Source: Tunturiibacter gelidiferens (lineage in GTDB: Bacteria; Acidobacteriota; Terriglobia; Terriglobales; Acidobacteriaceae). From it: a stretch of DNA of 64,000 bases. The notes under the pieces were generated by a model that saw only the letters and a program-made list of their open reading frames with translations, was not told the DNA's origin and did not search any database. Positions 34,160-41,801 of the stretch are shown piece after piece (positions within the stretch are counted from its first letter, which is position 1; each line of letters opens with the position of its first letter). A program made the translations under genes and the position numbers. The stretch is taken from assembly GCF_014201335.1 (NCBI RefSeq), contig NZ_JACHEB010000017.1, positions 54,325-118,324 of the forward strand, written 5' to 3'.

Positions 34160-34737
34160 CCTCACCAACTGGCGCACGTAGCACCCCCTCTCACAGGGAT
34201 TTTTGCGCCACGTAGTCCTGGCCGTAGATCTGCCGAACTCGCTTCTGGTATCCGAGCTTCTGACTGTTCGTGTGCACAACTCGGTAGAGGTGTGAGATCT
34301 TGCATTACTTTGGCTATGGCGAGCGCCTTTCCGAGGCGCTTATTTTCGAACGTTTCGGATAGGGGTACCTTCTCGATGTGTTTCGGCCCATAGACCTTTC
34401 GAACTCGTTTTTGATAGCCGCCCTTCTGACTGTTGGTCTTCACCTTCGGCGGAAAGTACGTGTCTCGCTGTGCCTTGATAACGGCAAGAGCGTGGCCCAG
34501 GCGCTTGTTCTCGACGATCGCTGTGTGACTGTCCTCTGATCTTTACTGAAGACGCGGTAGGGAACCAGCGGTGATCGCTGCCGTCGATCTGGACCAGCTC
34601 ACCAAAGTGTTCACGCCTCAATCGTGGCTGGTGGAAAGTCTTCCTTTGCTTGCGCGAAAGCCATAGACCGTCTGCCATCAGCCATCGACGAAGCGTCTCA
34701 CGTCCGATGGTGATCGAATGCTTCTCCTTAAGGGTTT
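34160..34737 (-). pseudogene. ISNCY (IS1202-like) transposase relic: N-terminal piece fused to two C-terminal tails
   Basis: Read from 34737 downward: KEKHSITIGRETLRRWLMAD, GLWLSRKQRKTFHQPRLRRE and ELVQIDGSDHRW, the start of an ISNCY-family transposase up to its first catalytic Asp region. At about 34555 the frame jumps to the far C-terminus (PYRVFSKDQR, ENKRLGHALAVIKAQR, VKTNSQKGGYQKRVRKVYG). A second related tail follows (ENKRLGKALAIAKVMQD, then HTNSQKLGYQKRVRQIYGQD). The catalytic core is missing, and frames change at least twice. Not functional. Confidence 0.75.
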
Positions 34738-35296
34738 CAGTCGCGAGGGTATCCGCCCTTGTCGCTGTTGGTTTTCACTTTGGCTTCGAAGCGGACGGCC
34801 TGTTGAGCCTTAACGAGTGCGAGCGCGTGGCCGAGACGCTTGTTCTCCGCGATTGCGATGTGGCTGACACGCTGGTCCTTGCTGCAGATGTGGTAGGGAA
34901 GGATGTGCCCATTCCACCGGACTTCAAGAGGCCTGTCCGCGAAGTCGAACACGTCGACGTACTCTCCGGCTAGTCCCTTTGCCACTTCGGTCTTCTCAAG
35001 AATGACCTGCTTCCTGTCGTAGTGGAATGTGAGCTGCGCTCCAATATGCCGCTTCTCCTGGTGACAGAGGATGTCCTCCAGTCGCCTTGCCGTGTTGGGA
35101 ACCGGGCGATGGAGATCGCCATCATTCGTCGGCGGGACAGCGAAGCGCTCATTGAAGCGTTGCATAAACGCAGACAGGAGGTCATTGGCTGCTTCTATGT
35201 CGCTGATGTCAGCTAGACGTAGCTCCTTCACCAAGCGGTCCTGCGGTGTTCGATTCACGCGCTCCACTCGTCCTTTGGCTTGGCTGGAGTTCGTTG
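34738..35296 (-). pseudogene. ISNCY (IS1202-like) transposase, C-terminal fragment
   Basis: Begins mid-protein at about 35296 (TNSSQAKGRVERVNRTPQDR) and reads RLVKELRLADISDIEAAND, QRFNERFAVPPTNDGDLHRP, GAQLTFHYDRKQVILEK, LEVRWNGHILPYHICSKDQR and VKTNSDKGGY. It then runs into the N-terminal piece of the neighbouring relic at about 34738. The N-terminal half with most of the catalytic core is absent. It joins DUF5655 sequence at its upstream edge. Confidence 0.8.
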
Positions 35297-35297
35297 A

Positions 35298-35467
35298 AAC
35301 TGTGGCTTAATGCCCCATTCGGCTCGATCAACGGCGCGAAGGGCATCGCTAAGAGCGTAGCGAACGTCGGGCACTATGGAAACCGCGATTACGAAATTAA
35401 GGTCACGAGCGATTCAGAACTAGAGTACATTCTGAGCCTAATCAAGCAGGTAATAGCTAAACAATAG
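35298..35467 (+). pseudogene. C-terminal fragment of a DUF5655-type protein
   Basis: The plus-strand frame contains SLKLWLNAPFGSI, then KSVANVGHYGNRDYEIKVTS and LEYILSLIKQV. This is the end of the DUF5655 domain as I remember it (LKLWLN..., VGHWGNGDYEV...). Everything upstream is transposase sequence in the opposite orientation, so the gene was cut by the element. No start codon is usable. Confidence 0.6.
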
Positions 35468-35838
35468 AGCCTTACAGTGTCGAGCCATATTGAAACAACT
35501 TAACACAGAGGGTTTCTCAAAGCAACCAGCGGCCACGGACCCCGGTAAACGGAGGACTTATAGCTCTGCGCGTGACCACCTGAGCTTAATTACGTACCTG
35601 AAGTGCTATTTGACGCACCGATAGTTATGAATTAAAAATAATATAATAAAACTAAATAGCTATTGACAAAGTCGACTTATCCCCCATTTCGCACACTCTT
35701 CTTAAGAAGAGGTAGTGCAATACCAAGAAGAGTTGAAGATGAGGACATCTCCTCCTGCAAGTCGACGCTGCACTCAAATGCCGGAAAGTGCGAAAGTGCG
35801 CATGCTCGGGTCATAAATGTTGTTAGATCGCGTTGGAA
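35468..35838. other. A/T-rich non-coding stretch
   Basis: Contains a run of low-complexity A/T at 35625-35660. No gene recognised. Confidence 0.4.
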
Positions 35839-36012
35839 GTGGTCGCAAACGAGGATGAATCGGAAGTCTTGATTCAAGCTCTAAACGACAAGATGGACAA
35901 ACTGGAAGGGAGAATCACGATCTTCTCTTCAAGTATTTCAGACGTGGAAACCGGCGAACCAGAGAACGCCGCTGAGATTGCGGACGCGGGAATCTTGGTC
36001 AAACCCGCATGA
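35839..36012 (+). CDS. Possible 57-residue hypothetical protein
   Basis: GTG at 35839 with GGAA close upstream; reads ALNDKMDKLEGRITIFSSSI and SDVETGEPENAAEIADAGIL before TGA. The heptad-like first half suggests a short coiled coil. Weak start signal, so low confidence. Confidence 0.3.
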   Translation: MVANEDESEVLIQALNDKMDKLEGRITIFSSSISDVETGEPENAAEIADAGILVKPA

Positions 36013-36282
36013 ACACTACCGATCTGGATCACTCGCGCTTCTGGCGTAGCCTTGCGCCAAAACTGACTCCGGTCTCTCCGACGTAGTGGATGAGATATCC
36101 GTTCTGCAGGGGGCACAGTAGAAAGATAGGCACAGCGAGTATGTCGCCGCTATGTACCACGTCTATTCCCCAGCGGAGTTCGCACGCGGGGAGAAGGTGG
36201 GCAGAATGATGACACCAAGAGTGAAGCCTGGCAGCGTGGTTGGGCGGAGTCTCAGGAATAGATTCTAATACGCTCGCTGATC
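36013..36282. other. Gap with a tiny-ORF relic
   Basis: At about 36197-36262 one frame reads QNDDTKSEAWQRGWAESQE and stops, the pattern of very small RMF-like proteins. A damaged copy of the same stretch occurs at 38995-39045. No complete gene can be drawn. Confidence 0.3.
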
Positions 36283-36534
36283 ATGGCCAAATCCCGTCAA
36301 TCGTCCCCCCGGCCAGAATCATCGTCGATACCCCAGGTGGGAGATAAAGTAATTCCGGAGCGCTCTGAATCTATGCGGGTGGTCACTCACGTCAGTTCCA
36401 ATGGAAAGGAAGTTAACCTCAATCTGCCTGGAACAAACCTCGCCCGCTTCCGGGTGCGATCTGACACATTGAAGTTTGTCGATAAAGCGCCACGGGCTAG
36501 CAAGCCCGTGGCTGAGAGTCTCAACCCAAGCTGA
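36283..36534 (+). CDS. Small hypothetical protein with a short beta-rich domain
   Basis: 83 residues. The middle (VGDKVIPERSESMRVVTHVS, then GKEVNLNLPGTNLARFRVRS and LKFVDK) alternates short strands like a KOW/SH3-type fold; the ends are disordered. The ribosome site is weak. Composition and conserved-looking core support a real gene. Function unknown. Confidence 0.5.
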   Translation: MAKSRQSSPRPESSSIPQVGDKVIPERSESMRVVTHVSSNGKEVNLNLPGTNLARFRVRSDTLKFVDKAPRASKPVAESLNPS

Positions 36535-36608
36535 ACGCCGGCGAAGTTCTTGAGCGCATCGGCACCGTACAGCGAGAGAACCTTCAGCGGCTCGACGACG
36601 ACATTGCC

Positions 36609-36775
36609 GGTGCTGTTGCAAAAAACGATACATGAAATGCGATGATGGAGTCCGTGAGCAGGTCGATTCCGGATGAGAGGCAAAAAGGATGAGTGGTGAT
36701 TTCAAATGGCGGCATTTTGTGGGCGAGATTACTAAAGAACGCAGAGCCAATCGATTGACTCTAAGACATCGCCCA
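36609..36775 (+). mobile_element. Left-end remnant of an IS6-family element
   Basis: GGTGCTGTTGCAAA at 36609-36622 resembles an IS6 terminal repeat. An ATG at 36689 behind AAAAGG opens SGDFKWRHFVGEI, the typical start of IS6-family transposases, but the frame ends after about 30 codons. It is a second and different remnant from that at 10344-10440. Confidence 0.5.
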
Positions 36776-36952
36776 TAGACCTGTCCTTACAGGCGAATAC
36801 GCGGAAGCCTCAGCCTTCCCGACCCTAGGAAAGACTAAGACCCTTTGGGGCTTGCTCAACACAATAAGCAAGAAACCACCAGCTTCTGGTACCCTCTCTG
36901 AACCATGGTCAAAGCCCGCTAGTCCAAAGGTCAGGAGGCTAACATCACTCCC

Positions 36953-37177
36953 ATGAATGAACCGAGAGTATGCTCCATCAACAAAGAAACGGGGCTTCCG
37001 AACGACCAGTCCGACAGGGACCCTAGAAACGCTGGCGCTCTCCTTGCAGCTGAATGCGGGAACCCCGCTCACTTCAAGGTAATTGCTGCCGGGACAGATA
37101 GCGTCGTATACGCCTGCTTCAAGCACGTCACGGAACTGCACAATATGGGATTCGAGGTAACTGAGCTAGAGAATTGA
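36953..37177 (+). CDS. Small hypothetical protein
   Basis: 74 residues, ending FKVIAAGTDSVVYACFKHVT and ELHNMGFEVTELEN, which reads like a small folded domain with Cys and His (CGNPAHF, ACFKHV). AGGAGG lies 14 bases upstream, longer than ideal. No family recognised. It overlaps the 3' end of the convergent gene below by about 50 bases. Confidence 0.4.
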   Translation: MNEPRVCSINKETGLPNDQSDRDPRNAGALLAAECGNPAHFKVIAAGTDSVVYACFKHVTELHNMGFEVTELEN

Positions 37178-37436
37178 TCTTGATATTGTGGGCATAAGTT
37201 GAAAGAGTCTTATCGGCAATGATCGCCTTGCGAATCTTGGCAGCCGTCATCCGGTCAGACTGGGCATTCGCCTGATTATCGGCAGTTTGTGTCTGACTCT
37301 TTTTCTGATTCGAGTTGTCCGGTGCCGTTTTGCGCAGTTCCGGTTCGAATGTAGGTTGAAACGCGTTGATGCTATTGGTGCGGCAGCAAAGCGCTACCGC
37401 TGCAGAGGCAAGTGGGGAATTACGAAGAAGCGTCAT
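37128..37436 (-). CDS. Secreted BON-domain protein, C-terminally truncated
   Basis: 102 residues from ATG 37436 with GAGG seven bases upstream. An N-terminal hydrophobic segment (TLLRNSPLASAAVALCCR) looks like a signal peptide. A polar Gln/Asn-rich linker follows, then SDRMTAAKIRKAIIADKTLS and TYAHNIKI, the first helix and strand of a BON domain. The rest of the domain (normally some 50 more residues) is missing, and the last dozen residues are unrelated. Probably broken. Confidence 0.5.
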   Translation of the reverse strand: MTLLRNSPLASAAVALCCRTNSINAFQPTFEPELRKTAPDNSNQKKSQTQTADNQANAQSDRMTAAKIRKAIIADKTLSTYAHNIKINSLAQLPRIPYCAVP

Positions 37437-37543
37437 GAAAACCTCAAGGGCCCGGTGAAATCCGACGAGGAGAAGAAAAGATTGCCGCCATGACGGCAAC
37501 ATTGTCTCGGCGAACAAGGTAACTAAATGAGCCCCGGCTGAAT

Positions 37544-37573
37544 ATGTTGCCTATGCGACATACCTGCTAGAGT
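37544..37573 (+). promoter_or_regulatory. Imperfect palindrome and possible promoter before the Crp/Fnr gene
   Basis: ATGTTGCCTATGCGACAT (37544-37561) is an 18-bp palindrome with one mismatched pair, and TGCTAGAGT eight bases later looks like an extended -10. Its position, 30 bases before the start codon, suits autoregulation. Confidence 0.4.
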
Positions 37574-37590
37574 CCTCGCAGGGGTGCTAC

Positions 37591-38295
37591 ATGAATCCTT
37601 CGGTTTTCAAGAACAAATTACTAGGCGCACTTGACCCCGAAATAATCTCCCGACTTCAACTCAGGCCGCTGAAACTGCCAATTGGTCAGGAGATTGAGAA
37701 CCCGGGTCAAGCCATCGACAACGTGATCTTCATCGAGGAAGGCATCGGCTCGATGACCACCACCTTCGAGGACAGCTTTCAGGTCGAAGTCGGACTATTC
37801 GGTTATGAGTCCGTCATGGGTGGCTCAGCTCTGATTGGAACGAAGCTCAGCCTCAATAAGGTGTACATGCAGATGGGTGGTCATGGCTTCTCCTGCCGAA
37901 CTGAATTGGCAGTGGCAGAGTACTCTCGCTTTGGCCGTTTCCATGATGTTGTCCTTCGTTACCAGCAGGCGTTGCTGATCCAGGCATGTCAGTCGGTAGG
38001 TTGTATCGCCCATCATGTAGTCGCTCAACGTCTTTCGCGGTGGCTGCTATTGTGCGCTGATCGGTCGGAGTCCACTGTTCTCCAACTAACCCATCAATAC
38101 CTCGGGGATATGCTGGGCACCAATCGGTCTACGGTCAGCTCGGCAGCCGCGCAATTGCAAAGCGAGAATCTTATTGAATACTCCAGAGGTAAGGTCACTA
38201 TTACCGACCGTAGCGGGCTAGAGGCACGGTCGTGCGAATGCTACGGGGTCGTCAGAGATCATCTCAACAATTATTTGGAAGTTCAGCAGAATTGA
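37591..38295 (+). CDS. Crp/Fnr-family transcriptional regulator
   Basis: 234 residues. The N-terminal cyclic-nucleotide-binding fold (about 20-130: LKLPIGQEIENPGQAIDNVI, FIEEGIGSMTTT) lacks the cAMP-binding RxS signature and the Fnr cysteine cluster, so the ligand is unknown. The C-terminal winged helix (about 150-225) has LTHQYLGDMLGTNRSTVSSA as the recognition helix region, then LIEYSRGKVTITD. Expected to act as a dimeric DNA-binding regulator. It stands alone; the palindrome just upstream may be its own operator. Start at ATG 37591 with GGGGTG upstream. Confidence 0.85.
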   Translation: MNPSVFKNKLLGALDPEIISRLQLRPLKLPIGQEIENPGQAIDNVIFIEEGIGSMTTTFEDSFQVEVGLFGYESVMGGSALIGTKLSLNKVYMQMGGHGFSCRTELAVAEYSRFGRFHDVVLRYQQALLIQACQSVGCIAHHVVAQRLSRWLLLCADRSESTVLQLTHQYLGDMLGTNRSTVSSAAAQLQSENLIEYSRGKVTITDRSGLEARSCECYGVVRDHLNNYLEVQQN

Positions 38296-39067
38296 AAGCG
38301 CTGGTAATACGGGCAAATGTGTTGAGGACAACAGAGTTATGTCTTGCACTAGACGCATCACCCTCATGAGCGTAGTGTTTTCCCACAGCCTACCGTACAT
38401 GCGTGGGCATTCCGCCTCAGCCTTGGCTCCCTCCAGAGGGAAGCTATGCGTACGATTCTCGCCATTGGACAGGATGAGAAGCTTTTATACACAAGGTCTG
38501 CTTACTGCGCAAATGCAATGCAGGAGTCATCACGGCACGACCATCTGGAGCGATAGAGATTCTCAAAGCAGGTTGCTTCGACCTTGTCGTTCTGTGCCAC
38601 ACATTGAGTACGGAATATATGAAAAAGCTTGTGTTATTAGCTCACCAGCAAGCGAGCGATGTTCAAGTGCTCGAAGTTCTGAGAGCTTCAGAACCGAACT
38701 GGGAACGCGCGCGCTCAGGTGCGGACGATATGTCACCGTCAAATCCCGCGAGACTGGTAGCAAAGGTTATCGAGATGTGTGCGCCAGTCCGCACACAATG
38801 AAAGCTAGTGTGAATTCCGTACCCGGATAAGGTGCTCCAATGGGTTGAGATGGCGGACGGCCAGTCCAAACCGAATGGAATCCACACTCCAAAGTGAGCG
38901 CCTTCCGCTGCCGACCACATCAGCGAAAAGCGAAATTGAGAATTAACGTTAGGAGCTACTTACGTGGACAAACGACTTTCGTAGTAAACCCTGCTGAAGA
39001 CACCAAGAGTGGGGCTTGGCCGGGGTTGGGCTGAGGCGCAGGAGTATCCGAAGAGCAGGGTGAAACC
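38296..39067. other. Gene-poor stretch
   Basis: Frames of 60-160 codons on both strands (38339-38830 plus is the longest) overlap each other and lack domains. A 65-codon frame at 38604-38801 is helical and could be real, but has no good ribosome site. The damaged copy of the tiny-ORF relic lies at 38995-39045. Confidence 0.35.
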
Positions 39068-39214
39068 ATGACCCAAATCGTGCTTACGTGCGTGAAGTGT
39101 GGAAAGTCTGAGAGAGTAGAAGACACTGCCGAGAACAAAAGGGATAGGAAGTGCAAGGCGTGTGGCGAATCAATGGTTGTAAAGAGGCCCCCTAGTAACA
39201 CCAAGACCTCCTAA
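39068..39214 (+). CDS. Small zinc-ribbon protein
   Basis: 48 residues: TCVKCGKSERVED and KCKACGESMVV give two CxxC knuckles 18 residues apart, a minimal zinc ribbon, with a basic Pro/Ser/Thr tail. AGGGTG lies a few bases upstream of ATG 39068. Too short for most gene callers. Function unknown; could bind nucleic acid or protein. Confidence 0.6.
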   Translation: MTQIVLTCVKCGKSERVEDTAENKRDRKCKACGESMVVKRPPSNTKTS

Positions 39215-39240
39215 AGTCGCAAGCCTACTGGAGAATCACC

Positions 39241-39456
39241 ATGGCTGATCCAAATCACATTGAATCGATGGATCAAATTCACTCGTCTGAACAGGATACA
39301 GACGCGTTGGAGAACAAGATTAACGAGTCAGATGAGTCAACAACCGCTCCCGATGATTACGCCGCTATGAGACATGAGCAGGAGCGCCTTCGGCAAGTAA
39401 TCCTCCAACGCAAGTCTGAAATAGAGCGGAACAATTGGTCCGATCTAAAGGGCTAG
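39241..39456 (+). CDS. Small acidic helical hypothetical protein
   Basis: 71 residues from ATG 39241, with GGAG seven bases upstream. Acidic N-terminal half and a helical C-terminal half (YAAMRHEQERLRQVILQRKS). It follows the zinc-ribbon gene by 26 bases on the same strand, so the two may be cotranscribed. No family recognised. Confidence 0.5.
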   Translation: MADPNHIESMDQIHSSEQDTDALENKINESDESTTAPDDYAAMRHEQERLRQVILQRKSEIERNNWSDLKG

Positions 39457-39794
39457 ATTTGGGTGGTTGGTGATCCCTCATCCTTCTGTTCAGAAATGGG
39501 GTCGGCCAAAAACAATAGTGAGTAGAGCATCGCGTCTGGGTAGAAGGCGCTCTTTCCATCCGCAAAGAAGATGAATAGGCCACCGTGCATCCTATCCAGC
39601 GCAACTATGCTCGTGGGTGCTGGGGCATTCATCAGGGTTATGAGTGTCATGATGGCGCAACGGTTGTTTCGTTATTCATCATGTCGGGTGGCAGACTGTT
39701 GCATTCCTGTTTTCCTTCCTGTGGGTTGGTGCTTGTCACCAAACGTGATCTTCACCTTCGCTGCGTAGGGTTAGGCAATTACCGGGATCGTCAA
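39457..39794. other. Intergenic, nothing recognised
   Basis: No convincing gene. The 3' end of the regulator relic described next may reach about 39740. Confidence 0.4.
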
Positions 39795-40001
39795 GCTTTG
39801 ACTCTGCAACGTAGCTCGCCATTGTCTGAGCGAGTTGCGAGTCTACCTCGTCTGCTATCGCCATTACTCCCACCAAGACCAGACTGAAGTGTTGACATTC
39901 GCAGCAACGACGACTTGAAAGCCACTATTTTCAAGAATCTCACCAAGCGTGTCGCGGATAGTTTCGTCATCATCAACCAACAGTATCTTCGGAGTAGCCA
40001 A
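39795..40001 (-). pseudogene. Deleted paralogue of the receiver/RsbRD-like regulator
   Basis: From TTG 40001 the minus strand reads ATPKILLVDDDETIRDTLGE, ILENSGFQVVVAANV (receiver start). At about 39897 it switches, out of frame, to FSLVLVGVMAIADEVDSQLA and QTMASYVAES, the end of the RsbRD-like domain. The second part matches the intact gene at 29052-29882 closely (FSVVLVGVMSIADEIDSQ). About 200 codons are missing between. Confidence 0.75.
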
Positions 40002-40023
40002 TATCTCGGAGTAGCCAATATCT
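39990..40023. repeat. 17-bp tandem duplication
   Basis: CGGAGTAGCCAATATCT occurs twice head to tail (39990-40006 and 40007-40023), at the start of the regulator relic. Perfect copies indicate a recent slippage. Confidence 0.9.
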
Positions 40024-40157
40024 CATTGTCTACGATAGAGTGCTCTATTTCCCTATGGGCCACTGCTCACCGGGGGGCATACTCTATTCCCTCTTTCGTT
40101 TAGACGCAGATAGTTCAACTTCAGTTGAGTCTTTTGAGTATTATGAGACTTGATCGC

Positions 40158-40490
40158 TTACGCTTTGATCTCGGACGACTTGGCGGGAGCAGCTTTCTTA
40201 AGGAGTGCTTTCTTAGCAGGAACCGACTTCACAGCTGCCTTCTTCACTGCCTTCTTAGCTGCCCTTTTCGATTTCGCCCAACGTAGTTTCTGTGCCGCTG
40301 CTATTCGCGCTTTACCCTCTGCGCTCATTACACGCTTGGTTGGTTCGGCCGCAACCGTCTTGACAACAGACTGCGTTCCCCTAGGACGGCCAGGAGATCT
40401 CTTAGTTGCGGTTCCTGACAATATCGCTTTAGCCTGTTCCAAACGCGAAATCCGTGAATCAATTTCTTGAATAATGCTTGCTGTGTCCAA
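40158..40490 (-). CDS. Lysine/alanine-rich histone-like protein
   Basis: 110 residues from TTG 40490, chosen because GGAGG lies six bases upstream; the further upstream in-frame ATG at 40535 has none. The N-terminal 30 residues form a coiled-coil-like helix (IIQEIDSRISRLEQAKAI). It is followed by an AT-hook-like SPGRPRG, a MSAEGKARIAAAQKLRWAK block, and a tail of KKAVKKAAVKS/AKKA repeats. Such basic tails resemble histone H1-like and bacterial nucleoid proteins. DNA binding is likely; a specific role is not known. Confidence 0.6.
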   Translation of the reverse strand: MDTASIIQEIDSRISRLEQAKAILSGTATKRSPGRPRGTQSVVKTVAAEPTKRVMSAEGKARIAAAQKLRWAKSKRAAKKAVKKAAVKSVPAKKALLKKAAPAKSSEIKA

Positions 40491-40572
40491 TGGACACCTC
40501 CATGTTGAGATTACCCTCGTGCGGTAAGGAATCACCGAAGCGTGTTACGCATGCTCACTTCGACGCAGAGGA

Positions 40573-40606
40573 ACCCCATCCAATGCAGATTGTGCAAAGG
40601 ATGGGG
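40573..40606 (-). terminator. Hairpin after the His-rich gene
   Basis: CCCCATCC and GGATGGGG pair across a 17-base loop, beginning 12 bases past the stop of the gene read on the minus strand. Confidence 0.5.
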
Positions 40607-40617
40607 CGTTGTTGCTC

Positions 40618-40785
40618 CTAGCTATGATGGTAGTGATGGTAGTGATGGTAATGATGTCTGTAGTGGTGGTGAGGCTGATTGTGTCCCACTCTGACAACGA
40701 CCTGTGCTGATGCTGTGGGTGCGGCTGCGGCGAAATACATTACAACTAGTACGAGTCCTAAATAGCAACTCTTCAAAACACTCAT
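40618..40785 (-). CDS. Secreted histidine-rich mini-protein
   Basis: 55 residues from ATG 40785, with AGGAG six bases upstream. An N-terminal signal peptide (LKSCYLGLVLVVMYFAAAAP, cleavage after ASA) precedes a mature peptide of about 28 residues: QVVVRVGHNQP followed by HHHYRHHYHHYHHYHHS. Thirteen of the last 17 residues are His and three are Tyr. Such tails bind Ni, Zn or Cu. The DNA is correspondingly repetitive (TGGTAGTGA units). It is followed by a hairpin. Probably a periplasmic metal buffer; function inferred only from composition. Confidence 0.65.
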   Translation of the reverse strand: MSVLKSCYLGLVLVVMYFAAAAPTASAQVVVRVGHNQPHHHYRHHYHHYHHYHHS

Positions 40786-40914
40786 GACAATCTCCTGGTA
40801 TTTCCCTGCTATGAGTGATTATGCGGTCGCGTTTGCGTTTCCAAACGCAGCTGTTCAAGACTTTAGTTGTACGCCGTTGCCAATCCGATTCGGCGGTTTC
40901 ATGCCTCGATTTGC

Positions 40915-41340
40915 TTAGGTCTTTTCAGCTGACCAGCTGATCAGCATGCGCGTCGATGTGAAGGATGCCGTAAATGCATTAAAGGCATTCAGGAAGTTCA
41001 GCGTTTTTGGGGGGTCAGAAAAGTGGAACTCTTCCCAAAATCCGTTTTGGCTCTTCAAAGTGACAAGCCCATATTGCGTGATAGGGATCTTGTGGTTATC
41101 GGCGTTACGCTTGTCTCGACTTCCGTCTTTGTTGGCCCTTGTCCATGTCAGACCAATAACCTTTGAATCGGGAGGGACACCATCTTCCTCGTGGAACGGA
41201 AGCAATGTGGCGGTGCCTGTCACATCGTGGTATTCGATGACCGAAAAGGCCTCTCTCTCGACCCTGTACAGAATGAAGCCCGGATAAAGGTAAAAGTCAC
41301 CACCCTTCGCGTTTTGAAGATGTGGCACCGTCTGCTCCAA
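40915..41340 (-). CDS. Hypothetical protein, possibly N-terminally truncated
   Basis: 141 residues with a folded-looking sequence (DFYLYPGFILYRVEREAFSV, then TWTRANKDGSRDKRNADNHK, PITQYGLVTLKSQNGFWEEF). It gives the impression of a soluble beta-rich domain. No signal peptide or membrane helix. I do not recognise the family. The start is unsupported by a clear ribosome site, so an upstream portion may have been lost. Confidence 0.5.
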   Translation of the reverse strand: MEQTVPHLQNAKGGDFYLYPGFILYRVEREAFSVIEYHDVTGTATLLPFHEEDGVPPDSKVIGLTWTRANKDGSRDKRNADNHKIPITQYGLVTLKSQNGFWEEFHFSDPPKTLNFLNAFNAFTASFTSTRMLISWSAEKT

Positions 41341-41801
41341 CTAAACCAGTTCGCAGTTTGGAGATTGTAAACTTGACGCTCTGACGTGTGACCCTCACTG
41401 TTGCATTAACTCTGGTGGACGCAGTCTGGCTACTTCGTAGTGGATTAAGCAGCGATAGTGAAGACATCGAACACCTTGTTGATGAAACGGACTTCGTCCT
41501 TCACGTGCGGCTTGCACGTCAGGCAATGGCTTCGTGATATGTAATTTTGTGACGGTCTGCATACGCTGTAGGATCGCGGCTAAGATCGAACGCGAACCTT
41601 CGATCGAAGCGCCTCGTTGGACTTGTTTTAGTTCTGCTGCTAGGCTGTGCGGTCTACGTCTGCGGACAGCTTGGACCCCGTTGTAGGGGCCTAGCTACAC
41701 CGTAACTATTATGGGTGTGCCCTACTTAAGTGGTAGTTCACTATCGCGCTAGGCGCATAGTATGGCCCTATCACGACTAACATTGCAGAAAGATATTGGA
41801 G
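41341..41801. other. Intergenic, nothing recognised
   Basis: About 460 bases. No gene, repeat or RNA recognised; promoter of the next gene presumably within the last 100 bases. Confidence 0.4.

Noticed and set aside
38339..38830. 163-codon plus-strand frame downstream of the Crp/Fnr gene
   Set aside because: Arg/Ser/Cys-rich composition, conflicting frames on both strands and no start signal; looks non-coding.
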